The notes under the pieces: model-generated
The model's input: the letters and a program-made list of their open reading frames with translations, nothing else
What the model was told of the DNA's origin: nothing
Databases searched by the model: none
Translations under genes and position numbers: made by a program
NCBI GenBank assembly: GCA_016212185.1
Contig: JACRGX010000060.1
Location: forward strand, 1 to 40,304
Origin: Nitrospirota bacterium
GTDB lineage: Bacteria > Nitrospirota > Thermodesulfovibrionia > UBA6902 > DSMQ01
Length of the DNA stretch: 40,304 nucleotides
Direction of reading: 5' to 3'
Shown here: positions 7,305 through 14,169 of the stretch, piece after piece
How the letters are laid out: each line of letters begins with the position of its first letter
Numbering within the stretch: position 1 is the first letter of the stretch

Positions 7305-9410
7305 ATGTCTATAAGCAATAGCAAAGCTGAAACTGTACCCTATAAGCCCTACGGCGCTGAGATTAAAGAGACAAGGCCTTATTCGCCCTGCCGCGCCGCA
7401 TGTCCGGTGCACACTGATGTGCAGGCATATGTGGGGCTGATTGCTCAGGGGCGGTACACAGAAGCATTTGAGGTCATTACTTCAGTGAACCCAATCGCAG
7501 CGGTCTGCTCAATGATATGTCATCATCCATGCGAGCAGGCGTGCAGGCGGTGCGCTGTTGACGAGCCTCTGTCAGTGCGTCATTTGAAACGGTTTGCCAT
7601 TGAGCAGTCAAAGGACTACCGCCGCAGAAAGAGAAGGCTCATTCAGAAAACTAAAAATAAAAGCATCGGCATCATCGGGTCAGGCCCTTCGGGACTGGCT
7701 GCTGCAAATGACTTAGCTGAATTGGGTTATAGCGTTACCATTTATGAACGGCATCCTGCGCTTGGCGGTATGCTTGCATCTGCAATCCCGCCCTACCGTT
7801 TGCCGAGAGAAGTTTTGAAAGAAGACATTGACGATGTCATTGCCAAAGGGGTTGAGGTAAAGACGAACTGCGAAATCGGCAGGGATGTAAAACTTGACGA
7901 CCTTGCGAAGAAACACGACGCAGTGCTTATTGCAATAGGTCTTTCCCTGAGCCGGTCGCTGAACATACCCGGAGTGGAAGGCGCAGGCGTACTTCTTGCA
8001 ATACCTTTTCTTGAGGATGTGGCATTTAACCGGAAGCCCGCACTTGGGAAAAAGGTTCTGGTTATCGGCGGCGGAAACGTTGCCATGGACGTGGCCCGCA
8101 CTGCACGCAGGCTCGGGGTTCAGGATGTCTCAATGGTCTGCCTTGAGAGCGCCGAGGAGATGCCTGCCTGGAAATGGGAAGTAGACGAGGCGCTTGAAGA
8201 AGGAATTACAATTTCTCATCGCTGGGGGCCGAAGGCAGTCAGGCGTCAGGGAGATAAAGTTCAGGGGCTTGAGGTTGTAAAAGTGAAGTCTGTTTTTGAT
8301 GCCAACGGCAGGTTTAATCCGTCTTTTGATAATGATACGACAATGTTAATTGAAGCCGACACCATCATCATCACTATCGGACAGATGTCAAATCTATTGT
8401 TCCTGAAGGATAGTCCTGTCAAGACTGATGAGCGCGGCGGCCGGGTTGAGTGGAATCCTAATACACAGATGAGCAGCGCCAAAGGTATTTTTGTCTCAGG
8501 CGAGGCTGTGACAGGTCCCGGCTCTGCCATTGCCGCTGTTGCAAGCGGGCATCGTTCAGCGCTGGCAATACATCTTTTTCTTCAGAGGGAAACAATTGAA
8601 GGAAAACTGCCTGCGCAGGAAAAAGAAAAGATTACCCAGCTTCCTTCGACAGTTGCCGAAAAAATTATCCGTGAACCACGCAGGGTGATCAAACACCTGG
8701 CCCCTGAGGTGCGCTGTGATACAATGACGCATTTTGAGATAGGATACGACGAGGAAGAGGCGCTTAAAGAGGCAGGACGGTGCCGCGGCTGCGGAGGCGG
8801 AGCAATTGTAGATAAGAATAAGTGTATGGCATGTCTTACCTGCCGGAGAATTTGCCCTTATGGCGCTCCGGTTGTCACTTCAGTCTCAGAAATACGTCCC
8901 GAATACTGTCAGGCCTGCGGGCTTTGCGCGCCTGAATGTCCGGGAGAGGCAATCAGCATGGTAAGTTATGATGTCAGGGAGATTCAAAAAACGCTTGCAT
9001 CAATTGTGGGAGTTATAGATTTGAACCGGCAGGAGCCTGTCATTGCGGCATTTCTCTGCACACACCATATGGGTGTGATGGGTTTTAAAGCGTCTGAAAA
9101 CGTGCGCAAAGTCTCTGTGCATTGCACCAGCCGGATTGATATTCTTGATATGTTGAAGGCATTTGAAAGCGGCGCAGACGGAGTTGCCGTAATGCGCTGT
9201 AATGATGGAACCTGCAAATACCGCGACATTGCGCACAGGGTAAATGCGCGGGTTGACAGGGCCAGGAAACTCATTTCAATGTTAGGAATAGAGGCAGGGC
9301 GCATTGAGATTTTTTCCCCTGTGTCAGGCGATAGAGGCAATCAATATGCAGATGTGTGCGCTGATTTTACCGCACGCATAAAACAAATTGGGCTGAGAGG
9401 TGTTAAGTAA
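7305..9410 (+). CDS. GltD/NfnB-like flavoprotein fused to 2x[4Fe-4S] and MvhD domains
   Basis: A 701-aa cytoplasmic redox protein. Residues 25-90 carry the N-terminal Fe-S module of the GltD/NfnB family (PCRAACPVHTD ... CSMICHHPCEQAC). An FAD site GSGPSGLAAAND is at about 124, and an NAD(P) site VIGGGNVAMDVAR at about 251. Two ferredoxin clusters (CMACLTCRRICP, CQACGLCAPECP) occupy about 508-545. The last 125 residues resemble MvhD/FrhD, with FLC, HC and RCNDGTC cysteines; the second cysteine of the usual MvhD CxxC is replaced (CTHH). metV and metF follow directly. In acetogens MetVF associates with HdrABC-MvhD, so I infer that this fusion is the electron-input subunit for methylene-THF reductase. 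The enzymatic partner is not proven. The start has aaggagagg. Confidence 0.88.
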   Translation: MSISNSKAETVPYKPYGAEIKETRPYSPCRAACPVHTDVQAYVGLIAQGRYTEAFEVITSVNPIAAVCSMICHHPCEQACRRCAVDEPLSVRHLKRFAIEQSKDYRRRKRRLIQKTKNKSIGIIGSGPSGLAAANDLAELGYSVTIYERHPALGGMLASAIPPYRLPREVLKEDIDDVIAKGVEVKTNCEIGRDVKLDDLAKKHDAVLIAIGLSLSRSLNIPGVEGAGVLLAIPFLEDVAFNRKPALGKKVLVIGGGNVAMDVARTARRLGVQDVSMVCLESAEEMPAWKWEVDEALEEGITISHRWGPKAVRRQGDKVQGLEVVKVKSVFDANGRFNPSFDNDTTMLIEADTIIITIGQMSNLLFLKDSPVKTDERGGRVEWNPNTQMSSAKGIFVSGEAVTGPGSAIAAVASGHRSALAIHLFLQRETIEGKLPAQEKEKITQLPSTVAEKIIREPRRVIKHLAPEVRCDTMTHFEIGYDEEEALKEAGRCRGCGGGAIVDKNKCMACLTCRRICPYGAPVVTSVSEIRPEYCQACGLCAPECPGEAISMVSYDVREIQKTLASIVGVIDLNRQEPVIAAFLCTHHMGVMGFKASENVRKVSVHCTSRIDILDMLKAFESGADGVAVMRCNDGTCKYRDIAHRVNARVDRARKLISMLGIEAGRIEIFSPVSGDRGNQYADVCADFTARIKQIGLRGVK

Positions 9411-9420
9411 GTATCTCATG

Positions 9421-9490
9421 GTGTCATTCCCGCTTGTCGGGAATCCTTCTTATGGTAAGATTCTGGACAAGCCAGAATGACAAATATAGA
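9421..9490. repeat. Imperfect hairpin, GTCATTCCCG type
   Basis: gtcattcccgcttgtcgggaatcc and gattctggacaagccagaatgac form a compound inverted repeat in the 148-base gap before metV. Sequences of this class are widespread dispersed repeats in bacterial genomes. Nothing else is seen in the gap except the metV ribosome-binding site (agaaggag). Confidence 0.7.
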
Positions 9491-9558
9491 CAAGCTGGCA
9501 TGACAACCCGATAGAGGCATCTTCGGGTAAATGACAGCAATAGAAGGAGTAAAAAACT

Positions 9559-10260
9559 ATGATCGTAGGCTCACAAAAATCAATTGACGAAATCTGGAAT
9601 ATGGTCCAGGACTTTAAAAAGGTGCTTGTATTCGGCTGTAATACCTGTGTCGCTATCTGCCATGCAGGCGGAGAAAAGGAGGCAGAGACCATTGCAATGC
9701 TCCTGAGGATGCGTGCGGGGCAGGAAGGGAAGGCTATGGAAGTAAACCACATGGGCGTTATGCGCCACTGCGAGCCTGAATACTTTGACCCTGTGATTGA
9801 TGAGGTAAAAAAGTTCGACCTCGTGCTTTCCACGGCATGCGGAGTAGGAGTAAATTTTTTGTCTGACCGCACCGGTAATGTTCCTGTATATCCGGGCATA
9901 AATACATCTTTTTACGGCGCAGTAGAGGCGCCGGGTAATTTTGTGGAGCTTTGCGCCGGCTGTGGCAACTGCATCCTGCATCTGACCGGAGGCATATGCC
10001 CCATAGCGCGGTGCTCAAAGACGCTTATGAACGGACCCTGCGGCGGCACTAACAAGGGCAAATGCGAGATCAGCCCTGACGTGGACTGCGCATGGTACCT
10101 TATTGTTGAGCGCATGAAAAAGCTCGGCGCCCTTGAAAAACTCTCTGAAATCCTGCCGCCGCGCAACTGGTCCACGTCCCGTGACGGCGGACCCCGCAGG
10201 GTGTCGGTTGAACACATAAGAGAGTATGAAGAAAAAGAAGAGCAAAAATCTGAAAAATAA
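9559..10260 (+). CDS. metV: MetV, zinc-binding methylene-THF reductase subunit
   Basis: A 233-aa protein of the MTHFR C-terminal (MetV) family, the small iron-sulfur/zinc partner of MetF in Wood-Ljungdahl organisms. It is rich in ordered cysteines: VFGCNTCVAICHAGG near 26-37, MRHCEPE, STACGVG, and the hallmark C-terminal CAGCGNCIL...GGICPIARC...LMNGPCGGTNKGKCE. These fit the Fe-S and Zn sites described for MetV. Length and gene order (metV before metF) are typical. The lysine/glutamate-rich tail after about 215 is not conserved. Ribosome-binding site agaaggag. I infer that it bridges electrons from the preceding flavoprotein to MetF flavin. Confidence 0.92.
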   Translation: MIVGSQKSIDEIWNMVQDFKKVLVFGCNTCVAICHAGGEKEAETIAMLLRMRAGQEGKAMEVNHMGVMRHCEPEYFDPVIDEVKKFDLVLSTACGVGVNFLSDRTGNVPVYPGINTSFYGAVEAPGNFVELCAGCGNCILHLTGGICPIARCSKTLMNGPCGGTNKGKCEISPDVDCAWYLIVERMKKLGALEKLSEILPPRNWSTSRDGGPRRVSVEHIREYEEKEEQKSEK

Positions 10261-10269
10261 AAAAGTTTT

Positions 10270-10385
10270 ACCACAGAGGTTTCATTGCAAAATTATCAAT
10301 TATCATTTCAAAATGCAAATTTTAAATGCTAACTGTACAATGATAAATTTACAATGACTCCTTTCTCTGTGCCCTCTGTGGTGAA
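10270..10385. repeat. Palindromic element, CACAGAG family, copy 2
   Basis: Compact copy between metV and metF. The outer arms accacagag / ctctgtggt and the inner arms tcattgcaaaattatca / tgataaatttacaatga pair nearly perfectly. It lacks the ccgatgggtcggg centre found in copies 1 and 3. The metF ribosome-binding site starts 10 bases after it. Confidence 0.85.
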
Positions 10386-10405
10386 TTTCTTTTGGAGGAA
10401 AAATT

Positions 10406-11383
10406 ATGAAAAGCGGAAGCAATCTTGAAAAGGTTATAGCAAGCGGCAAACCTGCAGTTACGGCAGAGCTTGGCCCGCCCATGAGCGCCGATGGACATGA
10501 AGTTGTAAAAAAAGCGCAGTTACTTAAAGGATTTTGCGATGCTGCAAACATTACGGACTGCCAGACTGCGGTGGTCCGCATTTCAAGCATTGCTGCCGCA
10601 GCCATTGCCTTCAGGGAAGGACTGGAGCCTGTCATGCAGATGACCTGCCGTGACAGAAATCGCATCGCTATGCAGGCAGACCTTCTCGGCGCTGCCGCGC
10701 TCGGACTTAAAAACTGCCTCTGCCTTGCCGGAGACCATCAGAAATTCAGCGCCGCAGGCAGACTGAAGGGCCATCCGGGCGCAAAGAATGTATATGATGT
10801 TGATACCTGCCAGCTTGTCGGCATACTTAAAAAAATGCGTGATGAGGGTAAGCAGGAAGGCGGCGACCCGCTGGAAGTATCGCCAAAGTTTTTTATCGGC
10901 GCATCCTGGACACCTATGGCAGACCCCATTGACTTCAGACCGGTAAATCTCATGAAGAAAGTAAATGCAGGCGCGGATTTCATTCAGACTCAGGGTATTT
11001 ATGATATTGCCGGCTTTCGCTCTCAGATGGAGAAGATACGGAACATGGGGCTTCATGAGCGCACTGCAATCTTAGGCGGGATTATTGTGCCCAAAAGCGC
11101 CATGATGCTTAAGTACATGGATTCTTCAGTTGCCGGCGTGTCTGTGCCGAAGTCTCTCATGGACCGGATGAACAAGGCAAAGGAATCTGCCGGAGATGAC
11201 AAAAAGAAGGCGAAGGAACTGCAGGAGGCTGAAGGAATAAAGATTACCGTAGAGCTCATCCATCAGGTGCTTGAGACGCCCGGCGTAAAAGGCGTGCACA
11301 TACAGGCGATTGAATGGGAAAACGCCATTGCCGGCATTGTCAAGGCGGCGGGATTATATCCAAGGCCGGAGATTTCTGTGTAA
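10406..11383 (+). CDS. metF: Methylenetetrahydrofolate reductase
   Basis: Reduces 5,10-methylene-THF to 5-methyl-THF, the last folate step before methyl transfer to the corrinoid protein or to homocysteine. The 325-aa protein is a TIM-barrel MTHFR of the MetV-associated type. Visible features are TAELGPPMSADGHEVVKKA with the conserved early Glu, NITDCQTAVVRIS, MQMTCRDRNRIAMQADLLGA, CLAGDHQ, GASWTPMADPIDF, and GADFIQTQGIYD. It lacks the C-terminal regulatory domain of eukaryotic enzymes, as expected. The start has ggaggaaaaatt. With metV and the upstream flavoprotein it probably forms a complex that takes electrons from that protein rather than directly from NADH; this is inferred from gene order. 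Confidence 0.95.
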   Translation: MKSGSNLEKVIASGKPAVTAELGPPMSADGHEVVKKAQLLKGFCDAANITDCQTAVVRISSIAAAAIAFREGLEPVMQMTCRDRNRIAMQADLLGAAALGLKNCLCLAGDHQKFSAAGRLKGHPGAKNVYDVDTCQLVGILKKMRDEGKQEGGDPLEVSPKFFIGASWTPMADPIDFRPVNLMKKVNAGADFIQTQGIYDIAGFRSQMEKIRNMGLHERTAILGGIIVPKSAMMLKYMDSSVAGVSVPKSLMDRMNKAKESAGDDKKKAKELQEAEGIKITVELIHQVLETPGVKGVHIQAIEWENAIAGIVKAAGLYPRPEISV

Positions 11384-11385
11384 TA

Positions 11386-11583
11386 TAAGGCATAAGGCAG
11401 GGACACCTGTTCAATCTTTAGAATGCAACTTTGCCCCGCTTTTTCAGAAAGGGCGGGGCAAAATTATTATATGTCATGTTGCAAATTTTATAGCTTATTC
11501 AGTATGACCATCTTACTAAAAGGCAACATGACATCAGAGGTGTTGCTCTAAAGCTTTCTCAGGTGTCCCTGCCTTATGCCTTA
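11386..11583. repeat. Structured palindromic element, GTCATGCTGC family, copy 3 (with nested hairpin)
   Basis: Outer arms at 11386-11409 and 11560-11583 are perfect reverse complements over 24 bases. The inner stem gtcatgttgc (11473-11482) / gcaacatgac (11523-11532) is also perfect. Relative to copies 1 and 2, both arms changed together (ctgc/gcag became ttgc/gcaa), so pairing is kept. A 31-base nested hairpin (ttgccccgc...gcggggcaa, 11431-11461) sits in the left arm at the point where the other copies read gcaac(a)t-aattatta. The element fills the whole gap between metF and the convergent phosphorylase gene and includes that gene's stop codon, so it may also stop transcription. Confidence 0.88.
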
Positions 11584-12390
11584 AATCTTTGCCTCTTTCA
11601 GCGCATCTTTGCACGGGCATTTTCTTTTCTCAGGCAGGAGGCGGAAGGTTTCTTTAAGCAGGTTTTTGATTTTTTCCACCGAGGACTTCATTGCCTCCAG
11701 GACCTCTGCGACTGTGAGTTTCTGTTTTTTTATCCCTGCGGCATAATTTGCCACAAGCGCTATTGATGAATAGCAAATCTCAAGCTCCCTCGCAAGCGCG
11801 GCCTCAGGCATGCCGGTCATTCCTACGATATCAGCGCCCAAGATGCCGAAGGCCTTGATTTCTGATGCAGTCTCAAGCCGCGGTCCTTCAACGGCAATAT
11901 ATGTCCCGCTTTTTATCAGCCGCACTCTGGCGCGCCTGCCTGCCTTAAGCAGCAATCCCCGCATCTCAGTGCAATAAGGTTCTGTGAAATCAATATGCAC
12001 TACTCTCGGTACGAGTCGATTCCGACCTTCTTTGCCGTCGTAAAAAGTATTCTTTCTGTTTCGCGTCATATCAATTATTTTGTCCCCGATGACAATGTCT
12101 CCGGGCTTAAGCCCTTTTTTTATCCCGCCTACGGCACTGACTGATATGATTCTTTCAACGCCAAGTTTTTTAAATCCATAAATATTTGCCCTATAATTAA
12201 CCATGTGGGGCGGTATGCCGTGATGCGCGCCGTGGCGGGGGAGAAAGACGACTTCTGCGTCTCCGAACATTCCTATCCGGTACTCGTCAGAAGGCTTGCC
12301 GTAGGGTGTGGCAAGTTTCCGCGATTTTTTTATGGTTAAGCCCTTAATTTCATAGAGTCCGCTGCCGCCGATTACGCCGATCTTTGCCAA
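11581..12390 (-). CDS. S-methyl-5'-thioadenosine / thioinosine phosphorylase family protein
   Basis: A 269-aa trimeric-type purine nucleoside phosphorylase of the MTAP/PNP family, which salvages methylthioadenosine or a related nucleoside by phosphorolysis. Motifs are IGVIGGSGLYEI, VFLPRHGAHHGIPPHMVNYR, SVSAVGGIKKGLKPGDIV, YIAVEGPRLETASEI, and GMTGMPEAALARELEICYSS. The segment after it reads VANYAAG, with Asn where adenosine-specific MTAPs have Asp. In this family Asn goes with 6-oxopurines, so methylthioinosine or inosine/guanosine may be the true substrate. The start chosen is the TTG at 12390, because aaggaggaaaaaca precedes it directly and the protein then begins AKIGVIGGSG as in homologues. 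The longer frame overlaps the upstream gene. Confidence 0.88.
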   Translation of the reverse strand: MAKIGVIGGSGLYEIKGLTIKKSRKLATPYGKPSDEYRIGMFGDAEVVFLPRHGAHHGIPPHMVNYRANIYGFKKLGVERIISVSAVGGIKKGLKPGDIVIGDKIIDMTRNRKNTFYDGKEGRNRLVPRVVHIDFTEPYCTEMRGLLLKAGRRARVRLIKSGTYIAVEGPRLETASEIKAFGILGADIVGMTGMPEAALARELEICYSSIALVANYAAGIKKQKLTVAEVLEAMKSSVEKIKNLLKETFRLLPEKRKCPCKDALKEAKI

Positions 12391-12409
12391 TGTTTTTCCT
12401 CCTTGATTA

Positions 12410-12922
12410 TTAAGGCTTTCTTTCAGCCAGAATTTTTTTTGCGGCTGACCTGACCGCCTCTGTAACAGATTTATTTTTTGCAATCATTCCCAAATCTTTT
12501 GTCTTAATAGAGCGTATATTGCTTAATGCTGCTCCCTGAGGTGTTTTGGGATTAGTGACCAGAGCATACAGTATGGAATAGTTTTTCAGCCATTCCCTTT
12601 TCTTGGAAATCAGTCTAAGGACTTCTTCTGTGGATGTTTTCTGTTTTGCAATAAGCTCTATCTCGCTTTCAGAAATTTTTTGATTTTCAAGGACTGCCGC
12701 CACTATTTCTTTACTTGAATCGCGCACAAGAATTGACCGGATTTCCCTGCCGCCTTTCATTGCGAGCTGAATTTTCTCACCGACCTTCATGCTCTGTATT
12801 TTTTGAAGCAGGGTCTGGGTTTTGTGTTCAGTTGGCTCTTCTTTTTCCTCTACCGTGAGAGTCTCAACAACTTCTTTTGTGAGGTCTGAGGGACCAAACT
12901 CAAGGGGATTGATTTCTTCCAT
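12410..12922 (-). CDS. Conserved hypothetical protein, helical
   Basis: A 170-aa soluble protein with no signal peptide or membrane segment; I cannot assign a function. The N-terminal 40 residues are acidic and probably disordered (EEKEEPTEHK). The rest is helical with a repeated pattern: KVGEKIQLAMKGGREIRSIL, then AAVLENQKISESEIELIAKQ, then EVLRLISKKREWLKNYSILY, then ALVTNPKTPQGAALSNIRSI. This suggests HEAT-like helical pairs of a type I recall from hypothetical proteins of deltaproteobacteria. The ATG at 12922 is preferred over a TTG 12 codons upstream; neither has a clear ribosome-binding site. It lies 19 bases upstream of the phosphorylase start and probably shares its transcript. Its promoter would lie in the gap that holds the CRP-like site. 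Confidence 0.7.
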   Translation of the reverse strand: MEEINPLEFGPSDLTKEVVETLTVEEKEEPTEHKTQTLLQKIQSMKVGEKIQLAMKGGREIRSILVRDSSKEIVAAVLENQKISESEIELIAKQKTSTEEVLRLISKKREWLKNYSILYALVTNPKTPQGAALSNIRSIKTKDLGMIAKNKSVTEAVRSAAKKILAERKP

Positions 12923-12983
12923 AACTTTATGATACACATCATAGTGGTTTTTTTGCAAAAATGTTTTAATTAATTTGTAAAAT

Positions 12984-12999
12984 TGTGATTTGCGTCACA
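12984..12999. promoter_or_regulatory. CRP/FNR-superfamily operator, TGTGA-N6-TCACA
   Basis: The perfect inverted repeat TGTGAtttgcgTCACA lies in the divergent gap, 62 bases from the 12922 start and 65 bases from the 13064 start. This is the canonical half-site pair for CRP-type regulators and is close to the HcpR consensus of anaerobes. The regulator itself is not in the window. Confidence 0.7.
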
Positions 13000-13063
13000 G
13001 AATTAGTGACGGTTTACTATTATCTTTAGATATAAAGAAGAGAGAACCAAAGGAGGATAATAT

Positions 13064-13189
13064 ATGAAAAATAGAGGTAAAAGAAGATTTGTGAGTGAAA
13101 AAGAAATTGAACAATTTTGCCAGAGCGCTGCAATGGTATTAAAGAAAATCCGCGACAGAATTAGTGAAAAACAGTCAAAGAAACGGTAG
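13064..13189 (+). CDS. Small basic protein (41 aa) downstream of the CRP-like site
   Basis: A 41-codon gene beginning MKNRGKRRFVSEKEIEQF and ending KKIRDRISEKQSKKR. It has a near-perfect ribosome-binding site (aaaggaggataatat) at ideal spacing, an operator upstream and a strong terminator directly after the stop, so it has all parts of a real transcription unit. The protein is very basic at both ends with an amphipathic middle (EKEIEQFCQSAAMVLKKIRD), one cysteine and no membrane segment. I do not recognise the family. It could bind nucleic acid or a partner protein. Confidence 0.7.
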   Translation: MKNRGKRRFVSEKEIEQFCQSAAMVLKKIRDRISEKQSKKR

Positions 13190-13196
13190 GTGAAGT

Positions 13197-13249
13197 GCGT
13201 TAGGTGCGTTAGTCAATAAACTGTTGACTAACGCACCTAACGCTTTTTT
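13197..13249. terminator. Strong bidirectional terminator hairpin
   Basis: A perfect 20-bp stem (13197-13216 with 13224-13243; gcgttaggtgcgttagtcaa and its complement) has a 7-base loop followed by TTTTTT on the plus strand. It ends the 41-aa gene. On the minus strand the last codons and stop of tlyA lie inside the stem. A shorter A tract before it makes it less ideal as a terminator for tlyA. Confidence 0.88.
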
Positions 13250-14169
13250 AAGTATATTAAATACTCAACATTGCCTTTTGGGCCTGTAATCGGTGATTGG
13301 ATAAGCCCCTTAACCCCAAAGCCCATTTTTGCTGTTTCGGTTTTAATCTTTTCTACAACCTCAAAGCGTTTAGCTTTGTCTCTGACAACCCCGCCTTTGC
13401 CAACATGCTCCCTGCCTGCCTCAAACTGCGGTTTTATAAGCGCAATTATTTCTCTTCCGGGTTTTAAAAAAGTAGAAACTACGGGTATGACTTTCAGAAG
13501 GGAAATAAATGACACATCTATTACTGCTATATCTATATTTTTTTCTTTTAAGTCTTCTAGTCTTTTACTTCTGACTTCCCGATACGAGTCTCCGCTTGTA
13601 GAGTCGAGTCTGCGACTAAGGGTCGCTCCGACTGACTTCCCGATACGGGTCTCCGCTCGTAGAGTCAAGTCTGCGACTGAGGGTCGCTCCGACTGATTTC
13701 TGACTTTCTCATCAAGATATCTTATATTTGTTTTTTCCAGCAAAATTACATGTGGGTCGTTTCTGAGCTTATAGTCAAACTGTCCATAACCGACGTCTAT
13801 GGCATAAACCTTCTTTGCCCCGTGTTTTAAAAGACAGTCGGTGAATCCTCCGGTTGATGCGCCGACATCCATTGCAATTTTATTTCTAACATCTACTTCA
13901 AAATCCCTTATTGCCGCCTCAAGTTTTAATCCCCCGCGGCTTACATAAGGCATTTTTTGAAGTATTTCTATCGGGGCATCATCATTTATAAGCGTGCCTG
14001 CCTTGTCAGCTTTAATGCCATTAACAAGGATGTTTCCTCCTAAAATTAATGCACGCGCCTTTTCCCTGCTTTCAGCGAGTCCTTTTTCAAACAGGAATTT
14101 ATCAAGGCGAATTTTATTATTTTTCAAGATTTTTTTGAATGATTGAACTGATAAATTGTCGGGCTTCAT
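13237..14169 (-). CDS. tlyA: TlyA-family rRNA 2'-O-methyltransferase with repeat insertion
   Basis: S4-domain plus FtsJ-like SAM methyltransferase (TlyA/RrmJ-like hemolysin A family), expected to 2'-O-methylate rRNA. The S4 part is IRLDKFLFEKGLAESREKARALI...GNILVNG. The SAM site is AMDVGASTGGFTDCLLKHGA. Later motifs are AIDVGYGQFDYKLRNDP, LLEKTNIRYL, IAVIDVSFISL, and LIKPQFEAGREHVGKGGVVRD. Between NIRYL and IAVIDVSF the family normally has a few residues. Here about 40 extra residues appear, encoded by two tandem 61-bp repeats. The ATG at 14169 is my choice, inside the upstream TPR gene. A TTG at 14127 would begin closer to the conserved S4 domain; neither has a good ribosome-binding site. 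The frame stays open, so function may survive. Confidence 0.87.
   Translation of the reverse strand: MKPDNLSVQSFKKILKNNKIRLDKFLFEKGLAESREKARALILGGNILVNGIKADKAGTLINDDAPIEILQKMPYVSRGGLKLEAAIRDFEVDVRNKIAMDVGASTGGFTDCLLKHGAKKVYAIDVGYGQFDYKLRNDPHVILLEKTNIRYLDEKVRNQSERPSVADLTLRAETRIGKSVGATLSRRLDSTSGDSYREVRSKRLEDLKEKNIDIAVIDVSFISLLKVIPVVSTFLKPGREIIALIKPQFEAGREHVGKGGVVRDKAKRFEVVEKIKTETAKMGFGVKGLIQSPITGPKGNVEYLIYLKKR
13573..13695. repeat. Two tandem 61-bp repeats inserted in tlyA
   Basis: Units at 13573-13633 and 13634-13694 differ at only a few positions (gacttcccgatacg.gtctc ... gggtcgctccgact). Since 61 is not a multiple of 3, the two copies are read in different frames: one gives RPSVADLTLRAETRIGKS and the other GATLSRRLDSTSGDSYREV. 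Flanking bases restore the tlyA frame. Confidence 0.9.

Noticed and set aside
9450-9899. 149-aa minus-strand frame opposite metV
   Set aside because: Antisense to conserved metV; its C-terminal residues come from the intergenic hairpin (CHSGLSRI type).
12390-12483. Longer N-terminus for the phosphorylase (31 extra residues)
   Set aside because: The extension overlaps the upstream gene and has no homologous sequence; a TTG with a strong ribosome-binding site gives the usual N-terminus.
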